Source of the DNA: Streptomyces fulvorobeus
GTDB lineage: Bacteria; Actinomycetota; Actinomycetes; Streptomycetales; Streptomycetaceae
Reading direction: 5' to 3'
Assembly (NCBI RefSeq): GCF_013167895.1
Contig: NZ_BLWC01000001.1
Coordinates: forward strand, 2,666,001 to 2,730,000
Length of the DNA stretch: 64,000 nt
Shown in pieces: positions 47,965 through 56,864 of this stretch. The notes under the pieces are model-generated. The model did no database searches, was not told the origin of the DNA, and saw nothing but the letters and a program-made list of their open reading frames with translations. Made by a program: the position numbers and the translations under genes. Numbering within the stretch: position 1 is the stretch's first letter; each line of letters begins with the position of its first letter.

Positions 47965-50748
47965 CTACACGGCGGCCGGCCTCGCCAGGAACGCCAGCCG
48001 CGCCCGCTTCTCCGGCTTCTCGATCTCCGGGCCGAGCTCGAAGCCCGCCCGGACCAGCCGCGCGACGGCCCGCTCGTTGCGCGCGTCGGGTTCGACGACG
48101 ATCCGCCGGTGCGCCGGGTCGCTGAAGGCGTGGCTGACGAGCACGGAGAGCAGCCGGCCGGTGTAGCCGGGCTCGGTGCTGTCGCCCGGGCCTACGAAGA
48201 GGTGGACGCCGAAGTCGCCGGGCCGCACCTCGTAGCACTCGCCGAGCGGGTCCTCCGCCGGGTCGTACGTCTGGAAGATCGCGACCGGGACGCCGCCGCG
48301 GAGCGCCAGGTAGCCGTGGTGGGTCGTCAGCGAGTCAAGGAAGGTGTACGCCTCCAGGACCTCTTCGCGGGTCGAATCGCTCATGCCCCAGAACCGGGCG
48401 CGCTCCTCGGAGACCCAGCTGTGGATGAGGTCGAGGTCGGCGGCCGGGTCGATGGCGACGAGCCGCACGGTTCCCAGACCCTCGACCTCCTGCTCGTAAA
48501 CGGTCTCGCGCTGGGCGGGGACGGCGGCGCGGGCGGCTGCGGTCACTTCGGCTCTCTCCTCGGGTCGGTCGCGGTGCAGCAGGTTCCAGTCGGTGACGAC
48601 GGGGGCGAGCTCGCCCCGCGTCCACAGCGGGAGCTGGTCGCGGTGGTGGGCGTCGCCGGGTATCCCGGACGCCCCGAACGGGATCACCCACAGGCTGTCC
48701 TCGCGACGCGCCAGGTCCCATACGTAGCGGGCGGCCGGGCCGCGCGCGCTGTGGTCGGTGACGCCGGGGACGCTGGAGGTGGACAGGACGCAGTCGTGGT
48801 CGCCCGCCAGTCCCGGCCGGCTCGCCGCCGGGTCGGGGTCGGTGCCCGGCCACGCCTGCCAGGGCGCCAGGCGGTGCACCTCGCCCCAGGGCGGGGGCGG
48901 GTTCCCGTCGCCGTACCGGGCCGCGACCGCCTCGACGGCTCCGGCCACCGCGGCCAGCCGGTCCTCGTACGGGAGGAGCGCGGGTCCGAGCAGCGTCTCC
49001 AGGGCGTACCCGACCCTCGGCACCGCTGCGAGCCAGGGGCGGAACAGCTCCGGGTGGGCGGTGCTGCGGACGGGGTCGGCGGCGCCCGTGACGGGGGCGA
49101 GCGCGGGGTGGGCCGCCAGTCGGTGCACGACCTCCGCGCGCAGCGCCGAGTACAGGGTGGCGTCCGTGCTGTCGGCGTCCATGTGCCGGTCCCAGCGGAG
49201 CAGTCCGCCGCGCAGCTCCGTCGCCCGGGGCCCGAGCCCGTCCGTTTCGGCCAGCAGGCCCAGCAGGGGGCGTGCGGAGTCCAGACGGGTGTCGGTGTGG
49301 ATGGCGGCCATGTCCGCGGGGGCCCAGCGCGCCTGTCCGCCGAGCAGTTCGCGTATGCGGTCGGCCCGGTGCGCGGGCGCGAACTCGACGCCGAACGGCG
49401 CGGCGATCCCGCGTTCGTTGGCCATGACCGCCGTGCCGGTGGCATCGGCCCCTGAGCCGGTGCGCGGCATGGGCGAGTGCCGCCCGCGCCAGGCGTACGC
49501 GGGGTCGTCGGCGGGGACGACCCGGAGCTGGTTGGCGCGTGCTCGCAGCGGTACGTGTCCGGCGACGCGGTGCAGGGTCGCGCCGGTCGTGTCGGCGGCG
49601 AGTACGACGTTGACGGGTTCGGCCCAGCCGTCGAGCGCGGTGTCGAGGTCGGCGACGGTCCGGGCCCGGAGGAGCGCGGGCAGCGCCTCGAAGCCGAGCT
49701 CCCCGGTGACGCGGGGCGGGTAGCGGAGACTGACGCAGAACGCGCCGGCCCCGCCGTCCGGGGCCTCCGCTGCCGCCCCCGTCTCCTCTCCCGCTTCCGG
49801 TCCGCCGATGATCACCGGGCCGCGTGCGGTCTCGACGATCTCGACGGTCACCGGTGCGCCGCCCGAGACGGTGATCGTCTCGGTGTGTGCCGTGGCCGTC
49901 TCCCAGCCGTCCGGGCCGAGCGCCTCGACGCCGCCGTCCCGCGTACGCCGCAGCCGCTCCCGGTAGAGGTCCTGGTAGTCGGCCATGGCGTTGGTGATGG
50001 CCCAGGCGACGCCGCCCGTGTGGCCGAAGTGCGCGATCCCCGGGACGCCGGGGACCGCGAGGCCCAGCACGTCGAACTCGGGGCAGGCGAGGCGGATCTG
50101 CTGGTAGACCCCGGGGTCCTCGATGAAGCGGTGCGGGTCGCCCGCGACGACGGGGGCGCCGGTGACGGTGCGGGTTCCGTCGAGCAGCCAGCCGTTGCTG
50201 CCGGAGGTGCCGGGCCCGTCCAGGGCGAAGAGGGTGATCCTGTCCTCTCCGAGTCGGCGGGCGACCTCTTCGCGCCAGAGTTTCGTGGGGAAGCCGGCGA
50301 ACAGGATGTGGGTGGCGAGCCAGACGCCGAGCGGGGTCCACGGCCGCCACCGGCCGGGGGCTACCCCGGCGGCTGCGAACTCCGGTGCCCGTGCGGCGCC
50401 TTCGTCCAGCCCGGCGTTGATCCCGTCCACGTAGGCGCGCACCCAGTCGGCGGTCTCCGGGTCGAGGCGGGACAGCCGGTCGAAGCAGCGGCGGGCGGTG
50501 TCCTCCAGCCTGGCCTGCCGGGCGAACCGGTCCCAGGCGAGCGCCTCCTCGCCGAGGAACGCGGCGGTCGTGCCCTGGAGCCGGTGGCGTTCGGTCTCGA
50601 CCTGCCAGGCGCGGTCGGTCGCCGCGTTGTGACCCTGTGCGCGGGCCAGCGCGAGCGCGCTGTCCGCACGCAGGTGGGGTATCCCCCAGTCGTCCCTGAA
50701 GACCTCGAAGCCGGTCTCGGCGGCCGTTGATCCGTCCACAGTCCCCAT
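47965..50748 (-). CDS. penicillin-acylase-like Ntn hydrolase fused to a siderophore-type acyltransferase
   Basis: The 927-residue protein has two parts. Residues about 10–740 match the penicillin amidase family, with the autoprocessing nucleophile Ser184 in SGSNGWLLDG and HFGHTGGVAWAITNAMADYQDLY downstream. Residues about 755–925 form a GNAT domain of the DesC/IucB/MbtK type (IHSWVSEERARFWGM, GDFGVHLFVGP). No signal peptide is seen, unlike the secreted acylases. ATG 50748 follows GGGAGG. A perfect iron box lies 57 bases upstream and is shared with a divergent siderophore-interacting protein gene. An iron-linked role in trimming and re-acylating a siderophore or precursor is inferred. Confidence 0.82.
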   Translation of the reverse strand: MGTVDGSTAAETGFEVFRDDWGIPHLRADSALALARAQGHNAATDRAWQVETERHRLQGTTAAFLGEEALAWDRFARQARLEDTARRCFDRLSRLDPETADWVRAYVDGINAGLDEGAARAPEFAAAGVAPGRWRPWTPLGVWLATHILFAGFPTKLWREEVARRLGEDRITLFALDGPGTSGSNGWLLDGTRTVTGAPVVAGDPHRFIEDPGVYQQIRLACPEFDVLGLAVPGVPGIAHFGHTGGVAWAITNAMADYQDLYRERLRRTRDGGVEALGPDGWETATAHTETITVSGGAPVTVEIVETARGPVIIGGPEAGEETGAAAEAPDGGAGAFCVSLRYPPRVTGELGFEALPALLRARTVADLDTALDGWAEPVNVVLAADTTGATLHRVAGHVPLRARANQLRVVPADDPAYAWRGRHSPMPRTGSGADATGTAVMANERGIAAPFGVEFAPAHRADRIRELLGGQARWAPADMAAIHTDTRLDSARPLLGLLAETDGLGPRATELRGGLLRWDRHMDADSTDATLYSALRAEVVHRLAAHPALAPVTGAADPVRSTAHPELFRPWLAAVPRVGYALETLLGPALLPYEDRLAAVAGAVEAVAARYGDGNPPPPWGEVHRLAPWQAWPGTDPDPAASRPGLAGDHDCVLSTSSVPGVTDHSARGPAARYVWDLARREDSLWVIPFGASGIPGDAHHRDQLPLWTRGELAPVVTDWNLLHRDRPEERAEVTAAARAAVPAQRETVYEQEVEGLGTVRLVAIDPAADLDLIHSWVSEERARFWGMSDSTREEVLEAYTFLDSLTTHHGYLALRGGVPVAIFQTYDPAEDPLGECYEVRPGDFGVHLFVGPGDSTEPGYTGRLLSVLVSHAFSDPAHRRIVVEPDARNERAVARLVRAGFELGPEIEKPEKRARLAFLARPAAV

Positions 50749-50804
50749 CCCACCTCCCGAGCACCGCGTTCCGGCGCTTTTCAGCCACTCCCCGGGCATC
50801 TTAA

Positions 50805-50825
50805 TTTAGGTTAGCCTAACCTAAA
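50805..50825. promoter_or_regulatory. perfect iron box in the divergent acylase / SIP promoter region
   Basis: The 21-bp site is a perfect palindrome whose core TTAGGTTAGCCTAACCTAA equals the IdeR/DmdR consensus. It lies 57 bases before the acylase–acyltransferase start and 37 bases before the SIP start, so one site can repress both genes when iron is plentiful. Confidence 0.92.
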
Positions 50826-50861
50826 GGGTTTTCCGGGTGGGGACAGGGAAGGGACGCAGTC

Positions 50862-51593
50862 GTGGGTCATGGCTGGGAGGGCGTCGTCCTCAAGCTGATG
50901 CGGGGGCGCGATTTCACGTTCACCGTCACGGGGTCCGAGCAGGTCACCGAGGACTTTCACCGGGTGCATGTGAAGGACGGCGGACTGCTCTCCGCGAGCG
51001 GCGGCGCACACCCCACCATGTGGGTACGCATCTGGTTCGAGCAGGCCGGAAAGCCGCACCAGCGCGCCTACACCCTGGTCGATCCCGACCCGGTCGCCGG
51101 GACGTTCAGCCTGGAGTTCGCGCTCCACGACGGTGCCGCGAGCCGCTGGGCCCGTTCCGCCCGGCCGGGCGACACCATCGACGCGACCCTCCAGGGCTCC
51201 GTCTTCACCCTGCCCGAGCCCCGCCCCGCCCGGCTCTTCGTCGTCGGCGACGCCGCCTCGCTCCCGGCGGTCAACTCGCTGCTGGACGCGGTCCCACGGA
51301 CGCCCGCGACCATCTGGTTCGAGACGACGCACGCCTCCGACGAGAAGCTCCCGTTCCGCCTGGACCCGGCGCACCACACCCTGCACAGGGTCCCGCGCCG
51401 CGAGGCGGGCGCGCACCTGGTGGCCGAGGTGAAGAAGGCCCTGCCGGAGCTGCTGGGCGAGGACGCGTCCGACGCGTACGTCTGGATCGCCTGCGACACG
51501 GCGACGACCAGGACCCTGAGCGCGTACGCCCGCAAGGACCTGACCGTCCCGAAGGACCGTGTGAACGCCCTGGGGTACTGGCGCGCGACCTGA
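50862..51593 (+). CDS. siderophore-interacting protein (FAD ferric-siderophore reductase)
   Basis: This 243-residue flavoprotein of the SIP/ViuB family reduces imported ferric siderophores with NAD(P)H. The FAD-binding motif RAYTLVDPDPVAGTFSLEFALH and the segment GSVFTLPEPRPARLFVVGDAASLPAVNSLL are clear, as is the end VWIACDTATTRTLSAYARKDL. GTG 50862 has GGGAAGGGA upstream. In S. coelicolor a similar gene sits beside the desferrioxamine genes, but none of desA–D is in this window. Regulation by the shared iron box is expected. Confidence 0.9.
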   Translation: MGHGWEGVVLKLMRGRDFTFTVTGSEQVTEDFHRVHVKDGGLLSASGGAHPTMWVRIWFEQAGKPHQRAYTLVDPDPVAGTFSLEFALHDGAASRWARSARPGDTIDATLQGSVFTLPEPRPARLFVVGDAASLPAVNSLLDAVPRTPATIWFETTHASDEKLPFRLDPAHHTLHRVPRREAGAHLVAEVKKALPELLGEDASDAYVWIACDTATTRTLSAYARKDLTVPKDRVNALGYWRAT

Positions 51594-51620
51594 GCCGTAC
51601 CGCCGCGGCCGCAGCGTCCC

Positions 51621-53186
51621 TCAGTCCGCGACCACCAGCGCCGGGGTCTGCCGGGTCAGCACCTCGCCTCGGAAGAACGCGGGGCTGCGGCGCTGCATCA
51701 CGACCATCAGGACGCCGCCGAGCAGCAGCAGTCCGACGGCGATGACGAAGACCGATCCGACGCCGAGGACGGAGGAGCCCGAGCCGTACGCCGGGTCCCA
51801 CATGTCGTACAGGGTCTTGCCGAAGACCGCGGTCAGCAGGATGCCGCCGAGGACCGGGCACAGGCCCTTGTAGACGAGGTCGCGGGCGGAGCGGAACAGC
51901 TCGCGGCGGAAGTACCAGGCGCAGGCGAACGCCGTGATCGAGTAGTAGAAGCAGATCATGAGGCCGAGCGCGTAGATCGTGTCGACGAGGACGTTCTCGC
52001 TGACCAGCGTCATGACGGTGTAGAACGTGCCGGTCGCCACGCCCGCCGTGACCGTCGCGCGGCCCGGGGTCTTGAAGCGCGGGTGGACCGTGGCGTACGA
52101 GCCGGGCAGCGCCTCGTACGAGGCCATCGCCAGCACCGTGCGGGCCACCGGGATGAACGTGGTCTGGAGGCTCGCCGCGGCCGACGCGAGGACCGCGACG
52201 AAGAGCAGGATGCCGAGGCCGGGCCCCATGACCGGGCCCGCGAGCGCGGCGAAGACGTTGTCGGAGGTCTCCGGGTTGGCGAGGCCGAGGCCCGCCTCGC
52301 CGGAGCCGACCATCATCTGGGCGGCGATGCCGGTGGCCAGGTAGGAACCGACCAGGACGACCATCGCGATCAGGGCGGCCCTGCCAGGGGTCTTCGCGCT
52401 GCCGACCGTCTCCTCGTTCGTCGTCATGCAGGCGTCCCAGCCCCAGTACATGAAGATCGAGAGCGAGAGGCCGGCGGTGAAGGCGGCGAAGGACTGGACG
52501 GCGAACGGGTTCATCCAGGACCAGGAGAAGTCCATGCCCGTCTCGAACGCACCGCTGCCGGCCTTCTGGAAGGCCATGACGACGAAGACGGCGAGGACCA
52601 CGAGCTGGAGGCCGACCAGGGCGTACTGGATGCCCTTCGTCGCCGTCATCCCGCGGTAGCTGATCGCGGTGGCGACGGCGATCAGGACCAGGCAGGTGAG
52701 GATGTGGACCGGCTTGCTGTCGTCCAGGGCGGCGACCGAACCGCTGCCGGTGATCTCGCCCGCCAGGAGCCAGAAGTACGAGGTGGCGACGCCCGCCAGG
52801 TTCGACAGGACGATGATCGTCGCGATGACCAGGCCCCAGCCGCACATCCAGCCGACGCGGGGGCCGAACGCCTTGACCGTCCAGGTGAAGGAGGTGCCGC
52901 AGTCGGGCATGGCCCGGTTGAGCTCGCGGTAGGCGAAGGCGACCAGCAGCATCGGCAGGAAGCCCGCGAGGAAGACGGCGGGCATCTGCACGCCCACCTC
53001 TCCGGCGGTGGAGCCGAGTGTGGAGGTCAGGCAGTACACGGGGGCGACGGTGGAGACGCCGATGACGGCGCTGCCCATCAGACCCACGGAGTTGCCCCCG
53101 AGGCCCTTGCCGCGTACACCGCCGTCGGCAGGGGTCGTTCCCCGTACCGTGTCTCCGGCCTGTGGCCGCGCGTCCAGCTGAGTCAT
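51621..53186 (-). CDS. APC-family amino acid/amine permease
   Basis: This transporter of about 521 residues has 12–13 membrane segments and APC landmarks such as SVGLMGSAVIGVSTVAPVYCLTSTLG (first segment), FAYRELNRAMPDCGTSFTWTVKAFGP and MYWGWDACMTTNEETVGSAKTPGRAA. The latter motifs are typical of the amine and ethanolamine-type branch. ATG 53186 has no clear Shine-Dalgarno; GTG 53237 would add 17 residues. The substrate is not known. Confidence 0.85.
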   Translation of the reverse strand: MTQLDARPQAGDTVRGTTPADGGVRGKGLGGNSVGLMGSAVIGVSTVAPVYCLTSTLGSTAGEVGVQMPAVFLAGFLPMLLVAFAYRELNRAMPDCGTSFTWTVKAFGPRVGWMCGWGLVIATIIVLSNLAGVATSYFWLLAGEITGSGSVAALDDSKPVHILTCLVLIAVATAISYRGMTATKGIQYALVGLQLVVLAVFVVMAFQKAGSGAFETGMDFSWSWMNPFAVQSFAAFTAGLSLSIFMYWGWDACMTTNEETVGSAKTPGRAALIAMVVLVGSYLATGIAAQMMVGSGEAGLGLANPETSDNVFAALAGPVMGPGLGILLFVAVLASAAASLQTTFIPVARTVLAMASYEALPGSYATVHPRFKTPGRATVTAGVATGTFYTVMTLVSENVLVDTIYALGLMICFYYSITAFACAWYFRRELFRSARDLVYKGLCPVLGGILLTAVFGKTLYDMWDPAYGSGSSVLGVGSVFVIAVGLLLLGGVLMVVMQRRSPAFFRGEVLTRQTPALVVAD

Positions 53187-53527
53187 GAGGAGGACGTTAG
53201 GCGCTGCGATATCCACATCCGGAGGTTGAGACTCCACCGTCTCACCCTTGGATTGAAGGTGAATATCTCCTTACGGCCTGATGAAATCAAGGCGGGCACG
53301 TACTGCGGCCTGGCGATGATTGACCAACGGGCCCCGCGACTCCCGTGCGAGAACCGCAGCACTGTCCCTTTTGCCCCGAATCAAAAGTTTCCCGTCCCTG
53401 TCCGCATCCCGAACAGCGACCGCTGCTGCTGCCGGAACGGTCCGAGGAGCCGGGCGTCACTCCGGGTCGCCCGGGCTCAGGAGTACCGGAACACCGTCCG
53501 TCCCGGCAGACCCCGCCGGCATCTCGG
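53187..53527. other. 341-bp intergenic region
   Basis: It contains the promoter region of the permease gene (A/T-richer around 53190–53300) and the downstream end of the acyl-CoA synthetase gene. No gene or clear palindrome was found. Confidence 0.5.
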
Positions 53528-55447
53528 CTACGTGCGGTACAGCTCCTCGATCTCCGCCCTGAAGTCCTCCTCGATCACCGTCCGTTTCAGCTTCAGGGAC
53601 GGCGTCAGATGGCCGCTCTCCTCCGTGAAGTCCGTGGCCAGGACGGTGAACTCGCGGATCGACTCGGCGCGCGACACCAGCCGGTTCGCCTCGTCCACCG
53701 CGCGTCGCAGCGCCGCACGCAGGTCCTCGTCGTTCACCAGGTCCCCCAGCGGTACGTCCCGCTTCCCGTGCATCCGGCGCCAGTGCGCGAGGCCGTCGGG
53801 TTCCAGGGTGATCAGCGCGGTGATGAAGGAGCGGTTGTCGCCGACCACCATGCACTGGCTGACCAGCGGGTGGGCCCGCAGCCAGTCCTCCAGCGGGGCC
53901 GGGGTGACGTTCTTGCCGCCGCTCGTGATGATGATGTCCTTCTTGCGCCCGGTGATCGTGAGGTAGCCGTCCTCGTCGAGCGCGCCCAGGTCACCCGTGG
54001 CGAACCAGCCGTCGTCCAGACACGGCACCGCCGCCCCGCTCGCCGGGTCCCAGTAGCCCTGGAACACCTGGCCGCCGCGGAGCATGACCTCCCCGTCGTC
54101 CGCGATCCGCACGGCCGTCCCGGGCAGCGGCCAGCCGACCGTGCCCAGGCGGGGCCTGAGGGGCGGGGTCACCGTGTGGGCCGCGGTGGTCTCCGTCAGG
54201 CCGTACCCCTCGAAGACCTCGATGCCCGCGCCCGCGTAGAACGCGGCGAGCCGGTGGCCGAGCGGGGAGCCGCCGCAGATGGCGTACCGCACGTGCCCGC
54301 CGAGCGCCGCCCGGATACGCCGGTAGACCAGCGGGTCGTAGAGGGCGCGGGCCAGGCGCAGGCCAGGCCCCGGACCCGGGCCCGTACCGTGTTCGGCGGC
54401 CTCGACCGCCTCGCCGTAGCGCCGGGCGACGCGGGCGGCCCGGTCGAACGACGAGACCCGGCCCATCCTCTCGGCCGTGGCCCGGCCGGTGTTGTACACC
54501 TTCTCCAGCACGTACGGGATGGCCAACAGGAAGGACGGTTTGAAGCCCGCGAGGTCGGCGAGCAGGTCCTCGGTCCTGATGGAGGGGGCGTGCCCGAGCC
54601 GCACCCTCGCCCGCAGGCAGCCGATGGCGACCATCCGGCCGAAGACGTGCGAGAGGGGCAGGAAGAGGAGCGTGGAGGCCGGGTCCCTGGAGACGGATCT
54701 GAAGACCGGGTGGAGCAGCTCGATGGCGTTGTCGACCTCGGCGAAGAAGTTGCCGTGCGTGAGGACGCAGCCCTTGGGGCGGCCCGTGGTCCCGGAGGTG
54801 TAGACGAGGGTGGCGGGGGTGTCCGGACCGAGCGCGGCCCTGCGGGCGGTGACGGCTTCGTCGGAAACGTCCTCGCCGAGGGTCCTGAGCCGGCCGACGG
54901 CCCCGGAGTCGAACTGCCAGAGGTGTAGGAGATCGCCGAGCTGCTCGCGTTCCCGGCTGACCATGCGGGCCTGTTCGGCGGTCTCGACCGCGCAGGCGAC
55001 AACCCCGGCGTCCTGGAGTATCCACCGCACCTGGAACGCGGAGGAGGTCGGGTAGACAGGCACGGTGACGAGCCCTGCCGCCCAGCACGCGAAGTCGAGC
55101 AGCGTCCACTCGTACGTCGTACGGGCCATGATCGCGACCCGGCCGCCGGCCGGCAGGCCCTCGGCGATCAGCCCCTTGGCGACGGCGGTCACCTCGGCGG
55201 CGAACGCGGCGGCCGTCACGTCCTGCCAGCTGCCGTCCGGCTGCCTGCGGCTGAGCACCGCGTCGCCCGGGGCCTCGCGGGCGTTGTCGAAGGGGATGTC
55301 GGCGAGTGAGCCGTGCGGGACGTGCGGGGCGAGCGCGGGTACGGAGACCTCCCGTACCGTGCCGTCGGCCGCCCTGACCTTCGTCGGTTCGACGAGGACG
55401 GGGCGGGGAGGGGTGGCGTCGGCGGGTGCGGAGACTGGCATCGGCAC
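53528..55447 (-). CDS. long-chain fatty acyl-CoA synthetase (AMP-binding)
   Basis: This AMP-forming acyl-CoA ligase of about 639 residues carries YTSGTTGRPKGCVLTH (A3), EGYGLTETTAAH (A5), GWFATGDLGALDEDGYLTITGRKKD (A7–A8) and SPSLKLKR with the catalytic Lys (A10). It resembles the FadD15-like long-chain enzymes. GTG 55447 lies six bases after GAGGAG and is preferred to ATG 55441. It diverges from the FabG4/HtdX genes across a perfect palindrome, suggesting joint control with them in fatty-acid metabolism. Confidence 0.88.
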   Translation of the reverse strand: MPMPVSAPADATPPRPVLVEPTKVRAADGTVREVSVPALAPHVPHGSLADIPFDNAREAPGDAVLSRRQPDGSWQDVTAAAFAAEVTAVAKGLIAEGLPAGGRVAIMARTTYEWTLLDFACWAAGLVTVPVYPTSSAFQVRWILQDAGVVACAVETAEQARMVSREREQLGDLLHLWQFDSGAVGRLRTLGEDVSDEAVTARRAALGPDTPATLVYTSGTTGRPKGCVLTHGNFFAEVDNAIELLHPVFRSVSRDPASTLLFLPLSHVFGRMVAIGCLRARVRLGHAPSIRTEDLLADLAGFKPSFLLAIPYVLEKVYNTGRATAERMGRVSSFDRAARVARRYGEAVEAAEHGTGPGPGPGLRLARALYDPLVYRRIRAALGGHVRYAICGGSPLGHRLAAFYAGAGIEVFEGYGLTETTAAHTVTPPLRPRLGTVGWPLPGTAVRIADDGEVMLRGGQVFQGYWDPASGAAVPCLDDGWFATGDLGALDEDGYLTITGRKKDIIITSGGKNVTPAPLEDWLRAHPLVSQCMVVGDNRSFITALITLEPDGLAHWRRMHGKRDVPLGDLVNDEDLRAALRRAVDEANRLVSRAESIREFTVLATDFTEESGHLTPSLKLKRTVIEEDFRAEIEELYRT

Positions 55448-55600
55448 GTGCGGCTCCTCATCGGGGCGGGGCGGGGCGGTCGGGATGCGGCTGCCGCCGG
55501 TGACCGCCACCCGGCGCGGTCACGGAAGTGCCGGCGGGACCACGGCGGCCGGCTCGTCCCGACCGGACCCGGGCAGCTCATCTCGACCTACAACTGACTC

Positions 55601-55618
55601 CTGAGTAACCTTACTCAG
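55601..55618. promoter_or_regulatory. perfect palindromic operator, probably of the TetR regulator
   Basis: CTGAGTAACCTTACTCAG is an 18-bp perfect palindrome between the acyl-CoA synthetase and FabG4-like genes. Its dimensions suit a TetR dimer, and a TetR gene closes the cluster at 56865–57506. Confidence 0.7.
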
Positions 55619-55651
55619 AAGTAAATCTACGACCGAGCAGGAGTCCGGACA

Positions 55652-56020
55652 ATGGCCGACCACTGTCTGCACGTCGCCGGCGCCGCACCCGGCCGGTTCC
55701 TGACCCGCGCCCTCGGCCTGCCGCAGCCGGCGCCCCTGCGGCGGGGGTCCCTGGAAACCCCTGCTCCCGCAGGCCCGTTGCCGTACCTAGCCGCGGGTCC
55801 CTCCGCGCACGCGGAGGGACTGGGCGCGCTCCTGCGCGCCACCGGCACCGCGGTCACCGACCGGGCCGGGCGCCCCGTCGGCATCGTCGTGGACGCGACG
55901 GCCGTCACCACCGCCGCCGGACTCGGCGAGGTGCACGCGGCGCTCCACCCCGTCGTACGCTCCCTCGCCCCCGGCGGCCGGGGCCTTGGGGTCTGCGGCC
56001 AGAGCCTGCTGGGAGCGTGA
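55652..56020 (+). pseudogene. FabG4-like 3-oxoacyl-ACP/CoA reductase with large internal deletion
   Basis: The 122-residue product joins the normal N-terminus of the high-molecular-weight FabG family (APGRFLTRALGLPQPAPLRR, then VHAALHPVVRSLAPGGR) directly to the family C-terminus VCGQSLLGA. In relatives such as mycobacterial FabG4 (about 450 residues) these segments flank the whole catalytic short-chain dehydrogenase domain with its nucleotide-binding and Ser-Tyr-Lys motifs, all absent here. The frame stays open across the join near 55970–55990. A deletion of about 1 kb, real or from assembly, explains it. The product cannot be an active reductase. Confidence 0.75.
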
Positions 56021-56025
56021 GGCGG

Positions 56026-56857
56026 ATGCCGAGCCCGGTCGCCTCCCTGGTACGCGGAGCCGTCACGTCCCCGTTCAAGCGCCCCGGCCGGCCGGGCGCC
56101 GCGCTGCCCACCAGCCGGATCACCCTCCCGCCCGCGCCCGTCGTGCCCGGACACCTCGCCGCGTACAGCAGGATCTGCGGCTTCTCCGAGTCGGGCGCGC
56201 TGCCGCTCACCTACCCCCACGTCCTGGGTTTCGCCCCGGCCATGCGGCTGATGACGCGGTGGGACTTCCCGCTGCCGGTCGTCGGGCTCGTCCACACCTG
56301 GATCGAGATCACCCGCCACCGGGCCCGCAGCCACGGGAGGCGCTGGAACTGACGGTGTACGCCGAGGAGCTGACCGCTCATCGGCGGGGCACCGAGGTCA
56401 CGATGGTGACGGAGGCCCGGCTCGCGGGCGAGCTGGTCTGGGAGTCCCGGAGCGGCTACCTCTCCCGCCACGCACCGACGGCGCCCCACGCGCAGACCAC
56501 GCCCGCGCGGACGCCCGCGCCCGCCGAACTGCCCGCCCTCGCCGAGTGGCACCTGCCGGCCGATCTCGGGCGGCGTTACGGCGCCGTCTCAGGCGACCGC
56601 AACCCGATCCACCTCCACCCGCTCACCGCCCGCCTCCTCGGCTTCCCCGGGCCGTCTCGCACGGCATGTGGACCGTGGCCCGCTGCCTCGCCGAGACGGA
56701 CGAACCCGGCCGCGTCCGGCATGTGCGGGCCGACTTCAGGGCCCCGGTCCTGCTGCCGTCCACGGTGACATACGCGGCGGACGGGGCGGGCTCCGCCTTC
56801 CAGCTGCGTGCCGACGGACGGGTCCGTCTCACCGGGACGACAGCCCTGGACGCGTGA
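56026..56857 (+). CDS. MaoC-type (HtdX-like) dehydratase, frameshifted twice
   Basis: Adding one G in 56335–56337 and one in 56649–56651 gives a 277-residue double hot-dog protein. The N-terminal half contains YPHVLGFAPAMRLMT, and the C-terminal half contains the hydratase motif YGAVSGDRNPIHLHPLTARLLGFPG followed by VSHGMW. This is the (R)-hydratase pattern with catalytic Asp and His. In mycobacteria htdX lies beside fabG4, as here. It would act on (3R)-hydroxyacyl thioesters. ATG 56026 comes shortly after the fabG4-like stop. Confidence 0.83.
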
Positions 56858-56864
56858 GGAGCGC

